A stretch of 18,503 bases of DNA from Clostridiales bacterium (GTDB lineage Bacteria; Bacillota; Clostridia; Oscillospirales; Oscillospiraceae): NCBI GenBank assembly GCA_018374635.1, contig JAHAEW010000066.1, positions 1 through 18,503 on the forward strand. The letters are read 5' to 3'. The position numbers and the translations under genes were made by a program. A model generated the notes under the pieces. That model did not search any database and was not told the DNA's origin. It saw only the letters and a list, made by a program, of their open reading frames with translations. The first letter of the stretch is position 1. Each line of letters starts with the position of its first letter. Shown piece after piece: positions 1-6,960 of the stretch.

Positions 1-65
1 TCTTCCCGCGTTCCAGCATCTTTCTCACCACCTGCTTCTATTTTACCTCTTACAAACGTAAAACC

Positions 66-86
66 CCAGCTTTTGCTGGACTTTTT
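66..86 (+). terminator. Small intrinsic terminator upstream of the MFS remnant
   Basis: A 5-bp stem CCAGC/GCTGG with a TTTT loop is followed after two bases by TTTTT. On the other strand the same stem is followed by GGTTTT, so it can work in both directions. It probably ends a transcript entering from outside the window, so the truncated transporter gene downstream is unlikely to be read from there. Confidence 0.5.
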
Positions 87-93
87 CGACAGG

Positions 94-144
94 CTGAAAC
101 CCGGCATGGGGGACGGAAAAATCCGTCCCCATGCCGGGTTTCAG
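94..144. repeat. Long inverted repeat (23-bp stem, one bulged base)
   Basis: The left arm (94-117) and right arm (122-144) are complementary over 23 bases, with one extra G in the left arm and a four-A loop. No T-run follows on either strand, so it is not a typical intrinsic terminator. It sits exactly where the missing 5' half of the neighbouring transporter gene should be, which suits a deletion or insertion scar, or a dispersed palindromic element. The first 63 bases of the window hold nothing I can support as a gene. Confidence 0.6.
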
Positions 145-155
145 ATTCAAATACT

Positions 156-884
156 GTGAAGAGGAATGTCCCATGTCGCTTTACCTTCCTGATGTTTGCC
201 GTTGTGTTTGCCGTGATTGTACTGCTGTGCGCCTTCGGGATGAAGCGGGCGGATGACATCTTCATCACCGCCATGGCCGCCGGGGCAGGCGGCCGCCAGG
301 CGGCTTATGAGGAGCTGGACTGGCGGCAGATGCTGCGCCGCCGGAATTTCTGGATGTGTCTGGTGTGGGCGGTGATCCTTTCCGCCGCGGGCCGTGCCGT
401 GATAAACGAATCCACTATCTATGCCGCCGCCTTTGTGGATGGCGATCTGACCCGCGCGGCGGCTCTGGCGGGGATTGTCTCGATTGCAAACGGTGTGGGA
501 CGTGTGCTCTCCGGCCAGCTGTTCGATATGGCCGGCTATCGCACCGCCATGCTCAGTGTCAGCGCGCTTTATCTGGCGGCCGCGGGTGTTTTGACCCTGT
601 CCCTGAAAACCGGCAGCGTGCCGGTGCTGGCGGCAGCCTTCCTGCTGACCGGCCTGGCCTACGGCGGCGTGCCGCCCTTGAATTCGGCCTTTACCGCCCG
701 CTTCTTCGGCCGAAAGCATTATGCCGTCAATTTCAGCATCATGAACATGAACCTCATCGCCGCGTCCTGTCTGGGACCGGTCTGCGGCGGTGGCAGCGAT
801 GCCGGCACATTTTCCGCCATCGCCGCGTTTGCGGCAGTGGGCGCCGTCATCACGCTGCTGATCCGTCAGCCTGCCCATGCCTGA
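156..884 (+). pseudogene. OFA-family MFS transporter, C-terminal half only (5'-truncated)
   Basis: The 242 residues match the second half of an oxalate/formate-antiporter-type major facilitator, a family of carboxylate carriers normally near 400 residues with 12 membrane helices. What is seen is one helix (about residues 9-28, resembling TM6), a cytoplasmic loop (about 30-60) leading into a basic stretch MLRRRNFW, then the TM7-12 set with a family-like segment around ANGVGRVLSGQLFDMAG and a late MNMNLIAASCLGP helix. TM1-5 are absent. The frame is open upstream to the window edge but encodes only the terminator and inverted repeat, with no transporter sequence. The nominal GTG start at 156 has no ribosome binding site, so the start is arbitrary. 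It ends 15 bases before the CoA-transferase, suggesting the two once formed a carboxylate uptake/activation operon. A functional half-transporter is possible but unlikely. Confidence 0.75.
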
Positions 885-899
885 AAGGAGGAATCCTCT

Positions 900-2237
900 A
901 TGAATGTCTATGAAGAATACCAAAAAAAGCTGGTCACAGCGGAAGCGGCCGTGAAGATTGTCAAGGACGGAGACTGGGTGGATTACAGCCAGACCTGTTC
1001 CTTTCCGGAAGCGCTGGATACCGCGCTGGCGGCGCGGAAGGGTGAGTTAAAGAATATCAAGGTCCGCAATGCCATCGCCATGAAGCCCATTCAGGTGGTG
1101 GAGCAGGACCCGGAGCACGAAACCTTCACCTATAATGCCTGGCACTGCTCCGGCCTGGATCGGAAGTATGTTGACAAGGGCTGGGCGTACTACTCTCCCA
1201 TGCTGTTTCGCGACTGCGGTTCTTATTACCGCCGCGGGTATGCCCGGGTAGACGTGGCTATGGTCTCCGTATCGCCGATGGACAGCCACGGCAATTTCAG
1301 TTACGGCCTGACCAACTGCTGTATGCAGGAAATGCTGGATTGCGCCAGGCATATCATTCTGGAAGTCAACGAGCACATGCCGGCGGTCTATGGCATGGCC
1401 AATGACCACATCCACATTTCTCAGGCGGACTATGTGGTAGAAGGCCGCAAGGACATCTGCCTTTCTCCAGGCGGCGGCGCCAGCGAGATTGACAAGCGCA
1501 TCGCCGGGCACATCTTCCCGTATCTCTATGACGGCATCACGCTTCAGATCGGCATCGGCGGCCTGCCCAATGCTCTGGGCAGCTTGATTGCGGAATCGGA
1601 TCTGAAAGATCTTGGGATGCACATGGAGTTAATGAGCGACGGATACTGGAAGCTCTATCAGGCCGGGAAAATCACCAACCGGAAAAAGACGCTGCAAAGA
1701 GGCAAGGGCGTGTTCTCCATCTGTTCCGGCTCCCGGGAACTGTATGAGTTTCTGGATCATAACCTGGACATCCTCTCCGCGCCCATGAGCTATGTGAATG
1801 ATCCGGAGACCATTCGGCAGCTGGACCACTTTGTATCTATCAACGGCTGCATCGCCATGGATCTGTATGGGCAGGTGTGCTCGGAGACCTCCGGCACCCG
1901 GCATATCAGCGGCACCGGCGGGCAATTAGACTTCGTCACCGGCGCGTACATGGCGGAGCATGGGCAGGCGTTCCTGGCCATGCCTTCCACATTTACCGAT
2001 AAGCATGGCGTGAAGCATTCCCGCATTCTGCCAAGATTCACAGAGGGCGACGTCATCACCACGCCCCGCACACAGGCCCCCAGCATAGTGACGGAATACG
2101 GCGTGGCGCGGCTGCCGGGCCTGTCTACCTGGGAGCGGGCGAAGAAGATCATTGCCATCGCCCATCCTGATTTTCGGGAGGAACTCATTGCGGCCGCTCA
2201 GGTTCAGAAAATCTGGCGCCGCTCCAACAGGCGCTGA
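900..2237 (+). CDS. Butyryl-CoA:acetate / 4-hydroxybutyrate CoA-transferase family protein
   Basis: This 445-residue protein has the normal length of the acetyl-CoA hydrolase/transferase family. It would move CoA between an acyl-CoA and a free acid such as acetate, the last step of butyrate formation in many gut Clostridia. The nucleotide-binding-type loop GIGGLPNALG lies near residue 220, and the segment MHMELMSDG carries Glu243 at the position of the catalytic glutamate that forms the glutamyl-CoA intermediate in 4-hydroxybutyrate CoA-transferase. Also present are ISGTGGQLDFVTGAY, VTEYGVA and a C-terminus IWRRSNRR typical of the butyrate subgroup. The start is ATG at 900 after GAAAGGAGGAATCCTCT. 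Butyryl-, 4-hydroxybutyryl- and propionyl-type specificities cannot be separated by eye. Codon use (more GAA, AAA, TTA) differs from the genes downstream. It lies directly behind the transporter remnant and ends convergently with the PucR gene. Confidence 0.85.
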   Translation: MNVYEEYQKKLVTAEAAVKIVKDGDWVDYSQTCSFPEALDTALAARKGELKNIKVRNAIAMKPIQVVEQDPEHETFTYNAWHCSGLDRKYVDKGWAYYSPMLFRDCGSYYRRGYARVDVAMVSVSPMDSHGNFSYGLTNCCMQEMLDCARHIILEVNEHMPAVYGMANDHIHISQADYVVEGRKDICLSPGGGASEIDKRIAGHIFPYLYDGITLQIGIGGLPNALGSLIAESDLKDLGMHMELMSDGYWKLYQAGKITNRKKTLQRGKGVFSICSGSRELYEFLDHNLDILSAPMSYVNDPETIRQLDHFVSINGCIAMDLYGQVCSETSGTRHISGTGGQLDFVTGAYMAEHGQAFLAMPSTFTDKHGVKHSRILPRFTEGDVITTPRTQAPSIVTEYGVARLPGLSTWERAKKIIAIAHPDFREELIAAAQVQKIWRRSNRR

Positions 2238-2324
2238 CATCGGCCTTGTTGGAGTGTCCGGCCGTTCACGGAAGCGGAAACGGCGAACGTGTGCGCCGGA
2301 TCGGCCAAGCCTGCCATACAGAAA

Positions 2325-2348
2325 AGCGGCTTGTTTCGGCAAGCCGCT
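2325..2348. terminator. Hairpin behind the CoA-transferase gene
   Basis: Perfect 9-bp stem AGCGGCTTG/CAAGCCGCT with a six-base loop. On the plus strand no T-run follows. On the minus strand the stem is followed by TTTTCTG, so it is better placed to stop leftward transcription. It may be a backup terminator for the convergent PucR gene. Confidence 0.45.
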
Positions 2349-2356
2349 CCAATGAC

Positions 2357-2400
2357 AAAAACGCCCCTGGTTCCCCAAAAGTGGAACCGGAGGCGTTTTT
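2357..2400. terminator. Bidirectional terminator between convergent genes
   Basis: The stem runs from AAAAACGCC at 2357 to GGCGTTTTT at 2400, about 18 bp with one A-C mismatch and one G-T pair, closing on an eight-base loop. Both ends carry five A/T pairs, so a U-tract exists on either strand. It lies between the CoA-transferase stop (2237) and the PucR stop (2406), as expected for a shared terminator. Confidence 0.85.
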
Positions 2401-2405
2401 AGGCG

Positions 2406-4052
2406 TTACCCTTCGGCGGGGGGAGCCGAGCGGAGCTGGTCCAGCTTGTAGGCCACCCGGAGCTGGAGCTGGGTCTCCGGGTCGTGGAGGGGCAGACCCA
2501 GCAGCCGCTCGATCTGGGCCACCCGGTAGACCACCGTGTTGTAGTGGCTGTGGAGGAGCTGGGCGCTCTTCTGGGTGTTGCACCCGGCCTCCAGATAGAC
2601 CCGCAGGGTCTCCAGCAGGGCGGTGCGGTGGCTGGCGTCGTATTCCCGGAGGGGGCGGAGGAATTTGTTCCGGTACTGCTCCACCGCCTCGTCCTGGGGG
2701 AGGAGGGCCAGGAGGTAGAGGATGCCCAGCTTGTCGTAGGTGATGATGTGATCCCGGATGCCGCAGCGCTGGCTGATGGCGCTCACCGTGCGGGCCTGCT
2801 GGTAGGCCTTGGGCAGGTCCTGGACCGGATAGGCGCTGCTCAGGCAGAAGCTCATGTCCCCCTTGTCCATGATGTAGTTGAGTTTTTCCGTGAGGAGGGA
2901 GAGCTCCCGCAGGGAGGCCGCGGCGTCGGGGCGGTCCTCCACCACCAGGATGAGCTTCCCCTCCAGCACGGTGAACATGATGTTGGAGTCCAGATTGCGG
3001 ATGATGTGGCGGATCACGTTCACGTCCTGGCTGTGGAAGCGCCCGGCGGCGCGGGTGGCGTTGAGGTTGACGATGGCCACATAGTAGGACTGGTCGGCCC
3101 GCACCGGATACCCGTCGCTCTGGGCCGAGACGCAGATGTGGATGGCGTCCCCCAGGCGGCCGAAGAGCCAGTTCTCCACAAACTGCTGCTTGTACTTCCG
3201 GCGCAGCTTTTTCAGGGCCAGGGCGTTTTTCATCTCGGCGGCCAGCAGGTGGCGCACCCGGTTGATGACCTGCTGGTCCACCGGGCTGAGGGGGCCGTAG
3301 TACTCCGGGATGATGATGCGGATGCCCGTGGGGCCGCTGATGTCGAAGAAGTGGACGGGCACCTGCTCGCTCTTCCCCTCCCGCCGGATGGTGAGGGTGT
3401 GGCGGTTGGTGCGCTTGTAGAGCTGGCGGATGATGTCGTCCTGGAGGGGCTCCAGCAGGAGGGCGCGGCTCTGGGGGGAGACCAGAAGCTCGTTCTCCTC
3501 GTCGAAGATCATCACCGGATTGGCAATGACCTCCTCCACGGCCAGCAGGGTCCCCTCCGGGCCGTCCGAGCGGAGAAAGGCCCCCAGCAGCCGCTCCATC
3601 TTGTCCTGAATGAGCTGGAAGGAGTGGGTCTCCCGCCGGAAGAGGGCCTCCATGCTCTCCTGCACGATGTTGGAGAAGATGGCCGTCATGGGCAGCTCCA
3701 CCAGGGGGAAGTCCAGGTTGCGGGCCTCCTCCACCACCGCCTCGGGCAGACCCTGGCGGAAGCGGGTGGGCTTGAGGCACAGGGCGGACACCCCTTTGTC
3801 CCGGATGCGCCGCAGCTGGGCGCGCAGCAGCTCATCCTGCCCCCGGAAGGCGTAGCCCGAGCTGATGATGCAGTCCCCCGCCGCGCCCCAGTCGGAGAGC
3901 TGGGCGCCCTCGATCACATTGGCGCGGAGGATGGCCCGGCCGGCCTGATCCTCACCGGCGCGCAGAACGGCCCCCTCCATGGCGCTGAGCCGGAGGAAGT
4001 CCCCCAGGGTGAAGTCCAAAGCGGGATCGGACGGAGCGGATGTCTGGCGCAT
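2406..4052 (-). CDS. PucR/CdaR-family transcriptional regulator of the PTS operon
   Basis: A 548-residue protein with the three-part PucR layout: an N-terminal PucR ligand-sensing domain (about residues 14-135, starting FTLGDFLRLSAMEGAVLRAG), a central region including a CdaR GGDEF-like segment (about 270-430), and a C-terminal PucR helix-turn-helix (about 479-540) with AGCNTQKSAQLLHSHYNTV followed by YRVAQIERLLGL. Family members are usually activators of adjacent catabolic genes. I chose ATG at 4052 because AAAGGAGGT lies seven bases upstream and the PucR domain begins directly after it. The open frame reaches 4397 but crosses the divergent promoter region. The gene diverges from the HPr-to-EI operon, making it that operon's likely regulator. 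It contains no PRD or EIIA-like domain, so direct PTS phosphorylation of the regulator is not indicated. Confidence 0.88.
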   Translation of the reverse strand: MRQTSAPSDPALDFTLGDFLRLSAMEGAVLRAGEDQAGRAILRANVIEGAQLSDWGAAGDCIISSGYAFRGQDELLRAQLRRIRDKGVSALCLKPTRFRQGLPEAVVEEARNLDFPLVELPMTAIFSNIVQESMEALFRRETHSFQLIQDKMERLLGAFLRSDGPEGTLLAVEEVIANPVMIFDEENELLVSPQSRALLLEPLQDDIIRQLYKRTNRHTLTIRREGKSEQVPVHFFDISGPTGIRIIIPEYYGPLSPVDQQVINRVRHLLAAEMKNALALKKLRRKYKQQFVENWLFGRLGDAIHICVSAQSDGYPVRADQSYYVAIVNLNATRAAGRFHSQDVNVIRHIIRNLDSNIMFTVLEGKLILVVEDRPDAAASLRELSLLTEKLNYIMDKGDMSFCLSSAYPVQDLPKAYQQARTVSAISQRCGIRDHIITYDKLGILYLLALLPQDEAVEQYRNKFLRPLREYDASHRTALLETLRVYLEAGCNTQKSAQLLHSHYNTVVYRVAQIERLLGLPLHDPETQLQLRVAYKLDQLRSAPPAEG

Positions 4053-4124
4053 AGCTGGGACCTCCTTTGGAACAGGACCGGACGGGCATGTTTTCCCGCC
4101 ATACGGCCGGTATAGCACCCAATT

Positions 4125-4152
4125 ATTATAGTCTTTTTCGCTGAAAAGACAA
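4125..4152 (-). promoter_or_regulatory. Promoter of the PucR gene
   Basis: Read on the minus strand, TTGTCT (4152-4147) and a perfect TATAAT (4130-4125) are separated by 16 bases. The predicted leader to the ATG at 4052 is about 65 bases. It points away from the PTS operon promoter roughly 100 bases off. Confidence 0.6.
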
Positions 4153-4190
4153 GAGATAAATCGACTGTTTTCCGTCGCTTTTGTGAACGC

Positions 4191-4227
4191 ATACCAAAAG
4201 TGTACGAATCGAATTGGTATCATACCA
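4191..4227. promoter_or_regulatory. Candidate operator: ATACCA repeats and a 13-base palindrome
   Basis: CATACCA occurs at 4190-4196 and again at 4221-4227, so the two copies are 31 bases apart, close to three helical turns. The second copy is the right half of a palindrome, TGGTAT-C-ATACCA (4215-4227), that ends two bases before the -35 of the PTS operon promoter. This is a typical position for an activator. The PucR protein encoded next door is the obvious candidate to bind here, by inference only. Confidence 0.5.
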
Positions 4228-4229
4228 CA

Positions 4230-4258
4230 TTGTTTTGGTGGAAAGTGCCAGTTATAAT
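4230..4258 (+). promoter_or_regulatory. Promoter of the HPr-to-EI operon
   Basis: TTGTTT (4230-4235) and a perfect TATAAT (4253-4258) are separated by 17 bases. The -35 matches consensus only in part, which fits an activator-dependent promoter with the ATACCA sites just upstream. Transcription would start near 4265, giving a leader of about 88 bases. Confidence 0.7.
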
Positions 4259-4276
4259 GGGGCGTGTAAACCAAGA

Positions 4277-4295
4277 AGGGCCTTAGGAAGGTCCT
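4277..4295 (+). promoter_or_regulatory. Leader hairpin of the PTS operon
   Basis: In the untranslated leader, AGGGCCTT (4277-4284) pairs with AAGGTCCT (4288-4295) through eight base pairs, one of them G-T, around an AGG loop. It is not followed by a T-run, so it is not a terminator. It may stabilise the 5' end or be recognised by a protein. I see no named riboswitch in this leader. Confidence 0.35.
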
Positions 4296-4352
4296 GCCAA
4301 CCGGAAGGAAGCCGCTGAGGGCGCCTGATTTGGAAAGAAACGGGGAATCGCA

Positions 4353-4610
4353 GTGAAAGAATATGTCTATACGGTCAAAAGCAGTCTGGGCATGCACGCC
4401 CGCCCCGCCGGAATGTTCGTCAAGCTGGCCAAGCAGTGTGAGTCGGTCATCGAGGTCTGCAAGGGCGATAAGCGGGTCAATGTCAGCCGCATCCTGGCAG
4501 TGATGGGCATGGGCATTCAGCAGGGCGATACCATTACCCTCACCGTAGAGGGGCCGGACGAGGAGACGGTGTTTCCTCAGCTCCGGCAGATCTGTGAGGA
4601 AAATCTGTAA
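4353..4610 (+). CDS. HPr-family phosphocarrier lacking the regulatory Ser46
   Basis: An 85-residue HPr, the small protein that takes phosphate from enzyme I and hands it to EIIA. The catalytic motif GMHARPAG places the phosphorylated His at position 15, its usual place, and the length is typical. The second conserved region reads VNVSRILAVMGMGI. Aligned on VN at 42-43 and VM at 50-51, the position of Bacillus HPr Ser46 is Arg46, with Ser45 beside it. This HPr should therefore transfer phosphate but not be an ordinary substrate of HPr kinase/phosphorylase. The GTG start at 4353 is preceded by a weak site (CGGGGA). First gene of the operon, 59 bases ahead of the aldolase. A role limited to this PTS is inferred, and it could also be the cell's general HPr. 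Confidence 0.9.
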   Translation: MKEYVYTVKSSLGMHARPAGMFVKLAKQCESVIEVCKGDKRVNVSRILAVMGMGIQQGDTITLTVEGPDEETVFPQLRQICEENL

Positions 4611-4619
4611 ACAAACCGC

Positions 4620-4640
4620 GGGAAGGGAGGAGCCCTTCCC
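4620..4640 (+). promoter_or_regulatory. Intercistronic hairpin between HPr and aldolase genes
   Basis: Perfect 8-bp stem GGGAAGGG/CCCTTCCC with the loop AGGAG, itself Shine-Dalgarno-like. No T-run follows. The real ribosome binding site of the aldolase (AGGAGG, 4655-4660) lies 14 bases further on. A role in RNA processing or stability is more likely than termination. Confidence 0.45.
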
Positions 4641-4669
4641 CGGGAGACGGGAATAGGAGGAATGTGACT

Positions 4670-5443
4670 ATGAGACGACTGGGTAAGATTTTCCGGGAAG
4701 ACGGCCGCACCGTCATTGTGGCCATGGACCACGGCATGGGGATGAACGTCAACCCCGCCCTGGACCGGACCGGTGAGATCCTGGAGGCCATCGTGGCCGG
4801 CGGCGCCGACGCCGTGCTGACCACCTACGGCATCGCCAGCAAGTACGCCGACATACTGCGCCATGTGGGACTGATCCTCCGCTGCGACGGCGGCTACTCC
4901 GCCATCCCCAGCGCCGCCAACGGCCATCCCCGGATGCTCTTCTCGGTGGAAGACGCCCTGCGCCTGGGCGCCGATGCGGTGGCCTGCAACGGCTTCCCCG
5001 GCACGCCCACCGAGCAGGACTGCATGAAGAACGTGGCAGAGCTCTCGGCCCAGGGCCGGGCCTGGGGGATGCCGGTCATGGCCGAGATGCTCCCCGGCGG
5101 CTTCGGCAATGAGGTGCCCAAGACGGTGGAGAACGTCCGCCTGGCCGCCCGGACCGGCTGTGAGTACGGCGCCAGCATCATCAAGACCACCTTCACCGGC
5201 ACGCCCGAGGAGTTCCGGGGGGTCATCGAGGCCTCCTACCAGCCCGTGGTGGTGCTGGGCGGGGAAAAGACCAGCCAGCTCTCCGACCTCTTCGTCTGCA
5301 TCGAGCAGGCCATCTCGGTGGGTGCGGCCGGCGTGGCCATCGGCCGCAACGTGTGGAAGCATCCCGACCCCGAGGCCGTGACCCGGGCGCTGGTGGATCT
5401 GGTCCACAACGGCAAGCGGGCCGCCGACATCCAGGGCCTGTGA
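4670..5443 (+). CDS. Class I aldolase of the DhnA/LsrF family
   Basis: A 257-residue TIM-barrel class I aldolase related to FbaB/DhnA fructose-bisphosphate aldolase, LsrF (acts on phosphorylated AI-2) and ADH-synthase-type enzymes. Key regions are VAMDHGMGMN near residue 18 (conserved Asp), the Schiff-base lysine in GASIIKTTFTG (Lys172), and the phosphate-binding C-terminal strands VVVLGGEK and GAAGVAIGRNVWKHPDP. The last segment closely parallels the LsrF signature GASGVDMGRNIFQ. ATG at 4670 is nine bases after AGGAGG. An in-frame GTG at 4664 is too close to that site. It probably cleaves the phosphorylated keto-sugar made by the PTS and the next gene's dehydrogenase into a triose phosphate and an aldehyde (inference). 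The exact substrate cannot be read from sequence. Confidence 0.85.
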   Translation: MRRLGKIFREDGRTVIVAMDHGMGMNVNPALDRTGEILEAIVAGGADAVLTTYGIASKYADILRHVGLILRCDGGYSAIPSAANGHPRMLFSVEDALRLGADAVACNGFPGTPTEQDCMKNVAELSAQGRAWGMPVMAEMLPGGFGNEVPKTVENVRLAARTGCEYGASIIKTTFTGTPEEFRGVIEASYQPVVVLGGEKTSQLSDLFVCIEQAISVGAAGVAIGRNVWKHPDPEAVTRALVDLVHNGKRAADIQGL

Positions 5444-5460
5444 GAGAGGAGGGGAGCGAC

Positions 5461-6513
5461 ATGATTCCGGAAACCATGAAAGCTATTGTCGTGACCGAGC
5501 CCCGCAAGGCGGAGGTCAAAGAGCTCCATACCCCCGTCCCCGCCACCGGCGAGGTGCTGGTGCGGGTGGAGAAGGCACTGATTTGCACCTGGGAGCAGCG
5601 GATCTTCTCCGGCGGCGACGTGGCCCTTCCCTTCGTGCCCGGCCATGAGATCTCGGGTACCGTGGCCGCCATCGGCGAGGGGACCTTCGCCAACGTAAAG
5701 GTGGGGGACAAGGTCGTGGTCAAGACCTTCGACAGCTGCGGACAGTGCGAGCAGTGCTACCGGGGCCATGACAACGAGTGTACCGGCAACGCGAAAAAAC
5801 GGTTCTATGACGGCATCCCCGGCACGGGAGGCTTCGCCCAGTACCTGGCCATCGGCTCCGAGCGGGTCTATGCTCTGCCGGACAAGGAGGCCGACCTCTC
5901 GGTGGCCGCCTTTGCCGAGCCGCTGGCCTGCTGCCTGGGCAGCCTGGACCAGGGCGAGGTGGACTTCGGCGAGGACGTGGTCATTGTGGGCGGCGGCATC
6001 ATGGGCCAGCTCCACAATGTGCTGTGCAAGAAGCGGGGCGCCCGCACCATCCTGATGGAGCCCGACCCCGCCCGGCGGGAGATGGCCAAAAAGATGGGGG
6101 CCGACGTGGTGGTGGACCCCACCCAGTGCGATCCCATCCAGACCATCCTGGAGCTGACCGGCGGCCGGGGCGCCCACGTGTGCTTCTACACCGTCAACGT
6201 GCTCTCTCTGGCCCAGGATTATCTGGAATGTCTGGCCAAGCGGGGCCGTATGGTATATTACGGCTCCTTCCATCCCAGCGGACCCATCCAGATCGACCCC
6301 AACAAGATCCATTACAGTGAAAAGCGCATCACCGGCTCTTACAGCCCCACCGCCAGACATTTCTGGACAGCGTCCCGGCTTCTGGGGTATCATCTGATCG
6401 ATGTGGAGCCCTTCATCACCGAGCGCTATGCCATGGAGGATTGCCAGACCGCCTTTGAGCGGGCCTCCAGCCCGGAGACCTACCGGGTCCTCATCGATTT
6501 GAGCGGGGATTGA
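5461..6513 (+). CDS. Zinc-dependent medium-chain alcohol/polyol dehydrogenase
   Basis: A 350-residue MDR-superfamily dehydrogenase like sorbitol (L-iditol) or threonine dehydrogenases. Likely catalytic-zinc ligands are Cys42, His62 and Glu63 (PGHE). The usual CGxD context around the first cysteine is here CTWE. The structural-zinc lobe is complete: Cys93, Cys96, Cys99 and Cys107 with classic spacing. GTGGFAQY and AEPLACCLG follow. The NAD(P)-binding Rossmann segment is VVIVGGGIMGQL, then the strand TILMEPDPARR with an acidic residue at its end, suggesting NAD rather than NADP. ATG at 5461 follows GAGAGGAGGGGAGCGAC, 17 bases after the aldolase stop. In this operon it most likely oxidises a hydroxyl of the imported phosphosugar or polyol to a ketone ahead of the aldolase (inference). 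Confidence 0.88.
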   Translation: MIPETMKAIVVTEPRKAEVKELHTPVPATGEVLVRVEKALICTWEQRIFSGGDVALPFVPGHEISGTVAAIGEGTFANVKVGDKVVVKTFDSCGQCEQCYRGHDNECTGNAKKRFYDGIPGTGGFAQYLAIGSERVYALPDKEADLSVAAFAEPLACCLGSLDQGEVDFGEDVVIVGGGIMGQLHNVLCKKRGARTILMEPDPARREMAKKMGADVVVDPTQCDPIQTILELTGGRGAHVCFYTVNVLSLAQDYLECLAKRGRMVYYGSFHPSGPIQIDPNKIHYSEKRITGSYSPTARHFWTASRLLGYHLIDVEPFITERYAMEDCQTAFERASSPETYRVLIDLSGD

Positions 6514-6546
6514 CCGTATCCCTGAAGCGGAAAGGAACGAAACAGC

Positions 6547-6960
6547 GTGATCAATTTGATTCTGATTAGCCATGGCGCCTTTGCAGCCGGTGTGCGGGAG
6601 GCGGCCGAGATGATCCTGGGCCCCCAGGAGAACCTGGAGGTGTTCGGCCTCTACCCGGGCGACACGGTGGAGACCTTCTCCCTCAAGCTGGAGCAGGCCA
6701 TCGACGCCTTCGGAGACCCGGATCACACCCTGATCCTGGCCGACCTGCCCAGCGGCACGCCGTCCAACACCGCCATGCTGATGGTGATGAAGCGCCATGT
6801 GCACGCCCTGTCGGGTTACAATCTGCCCGCCCTGCTGGAGCTGCTCACCCTCCGGGAAGAGATGGAGGCCGGGGAGCTCATCGCAGCGGCCACTGAGGCC
6901 GGACGGGAGGGCTTTGTCAACGCCGAGCAGGTGATCGCAGAAAGGGAGGGAACCGTATGA
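6547..6960 (+). CDS. PTS mannose-family EIIA
   Basis: A 137-residue cytoplasmic EIIA of the mannose/fructose/sorbose class, which takes phosphate from HPr-His15 and passes it to EIIB. The N-terminal strand ends in ILISHGAFAAG, placing the phosphorylated histidine at position 9, as in ManX-type EIIA domains. The conserved LADLPSGTPSNTA and the NLPALLELL region follow at expected places. The start is GTG at 6547, eleven bases after AAAGGA. The stop overlaps the EIIB start by four bases (ATGA), indicating translational coupling. Here EIIA and EIIB are separate proteins rather than fused as in E. coli ManX. Confidence 0.92.
   Translation: MINLILISHGAFAAGVREAAEMILGPQENLEVFGLYPGDTVETFSLKLEQAIDAFGDPDHTLILADLPSGTPSNTAMLMVMKRHVHALSGYNLPALLELLTLREEMEAGELIAAATEAGREGFVNAEQVIAEREGTV

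Noticed and set aside
1..40. Possible minus-strand gene start (ATG at 19, reading MLERGK off the window edge)
   Set aside because: Only six codons are visible and the upstream AGGTGG is a weak ribosome site, too little to call a gene.
2484..4115. Long plus-strand open frame antisense to the PucR gene
   Set aside because: Low-complexity Gly/Val/His-rich translation typical of the shadow of a GC-rich gene. The minus strand has a full three-domain protein.
4141..4260. CcpA cre site in the PTS promoter region
   Set aside because: No segment fits the palindromic TGNAANCGNTNNCA-type pattern well enough.
4259..4352. Riboswitch or antiterminator in the PTS operon leader
   Set aside because: Only one 8-bp hairpin is visible, there is no terminator T-run, and nothing matches a riboswitch core I know.
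4053..4397. N-terminal extension of the PucR regulator up to 4397
   Set aside because: It would run through the divergent promoter region and into the HPr gene. ATG at 4052 has a near-perfect ribosome site and the PucR domain begins right after it.
4664..4669. GTG at 4664 as the aldolase start
   Set aside because: Only three bases after AGGAGG. ATG at 4670 has the normal nine-base spacing.
5353..5460. Longer start for the zinc dehydrogenase inside the aldolase gene
   Set aside because: Overlaps the aldolase by about 90 bases in another frame. ATG at 5461 has GAGGAGGGG upstream and begins the family's N-terminal strand.
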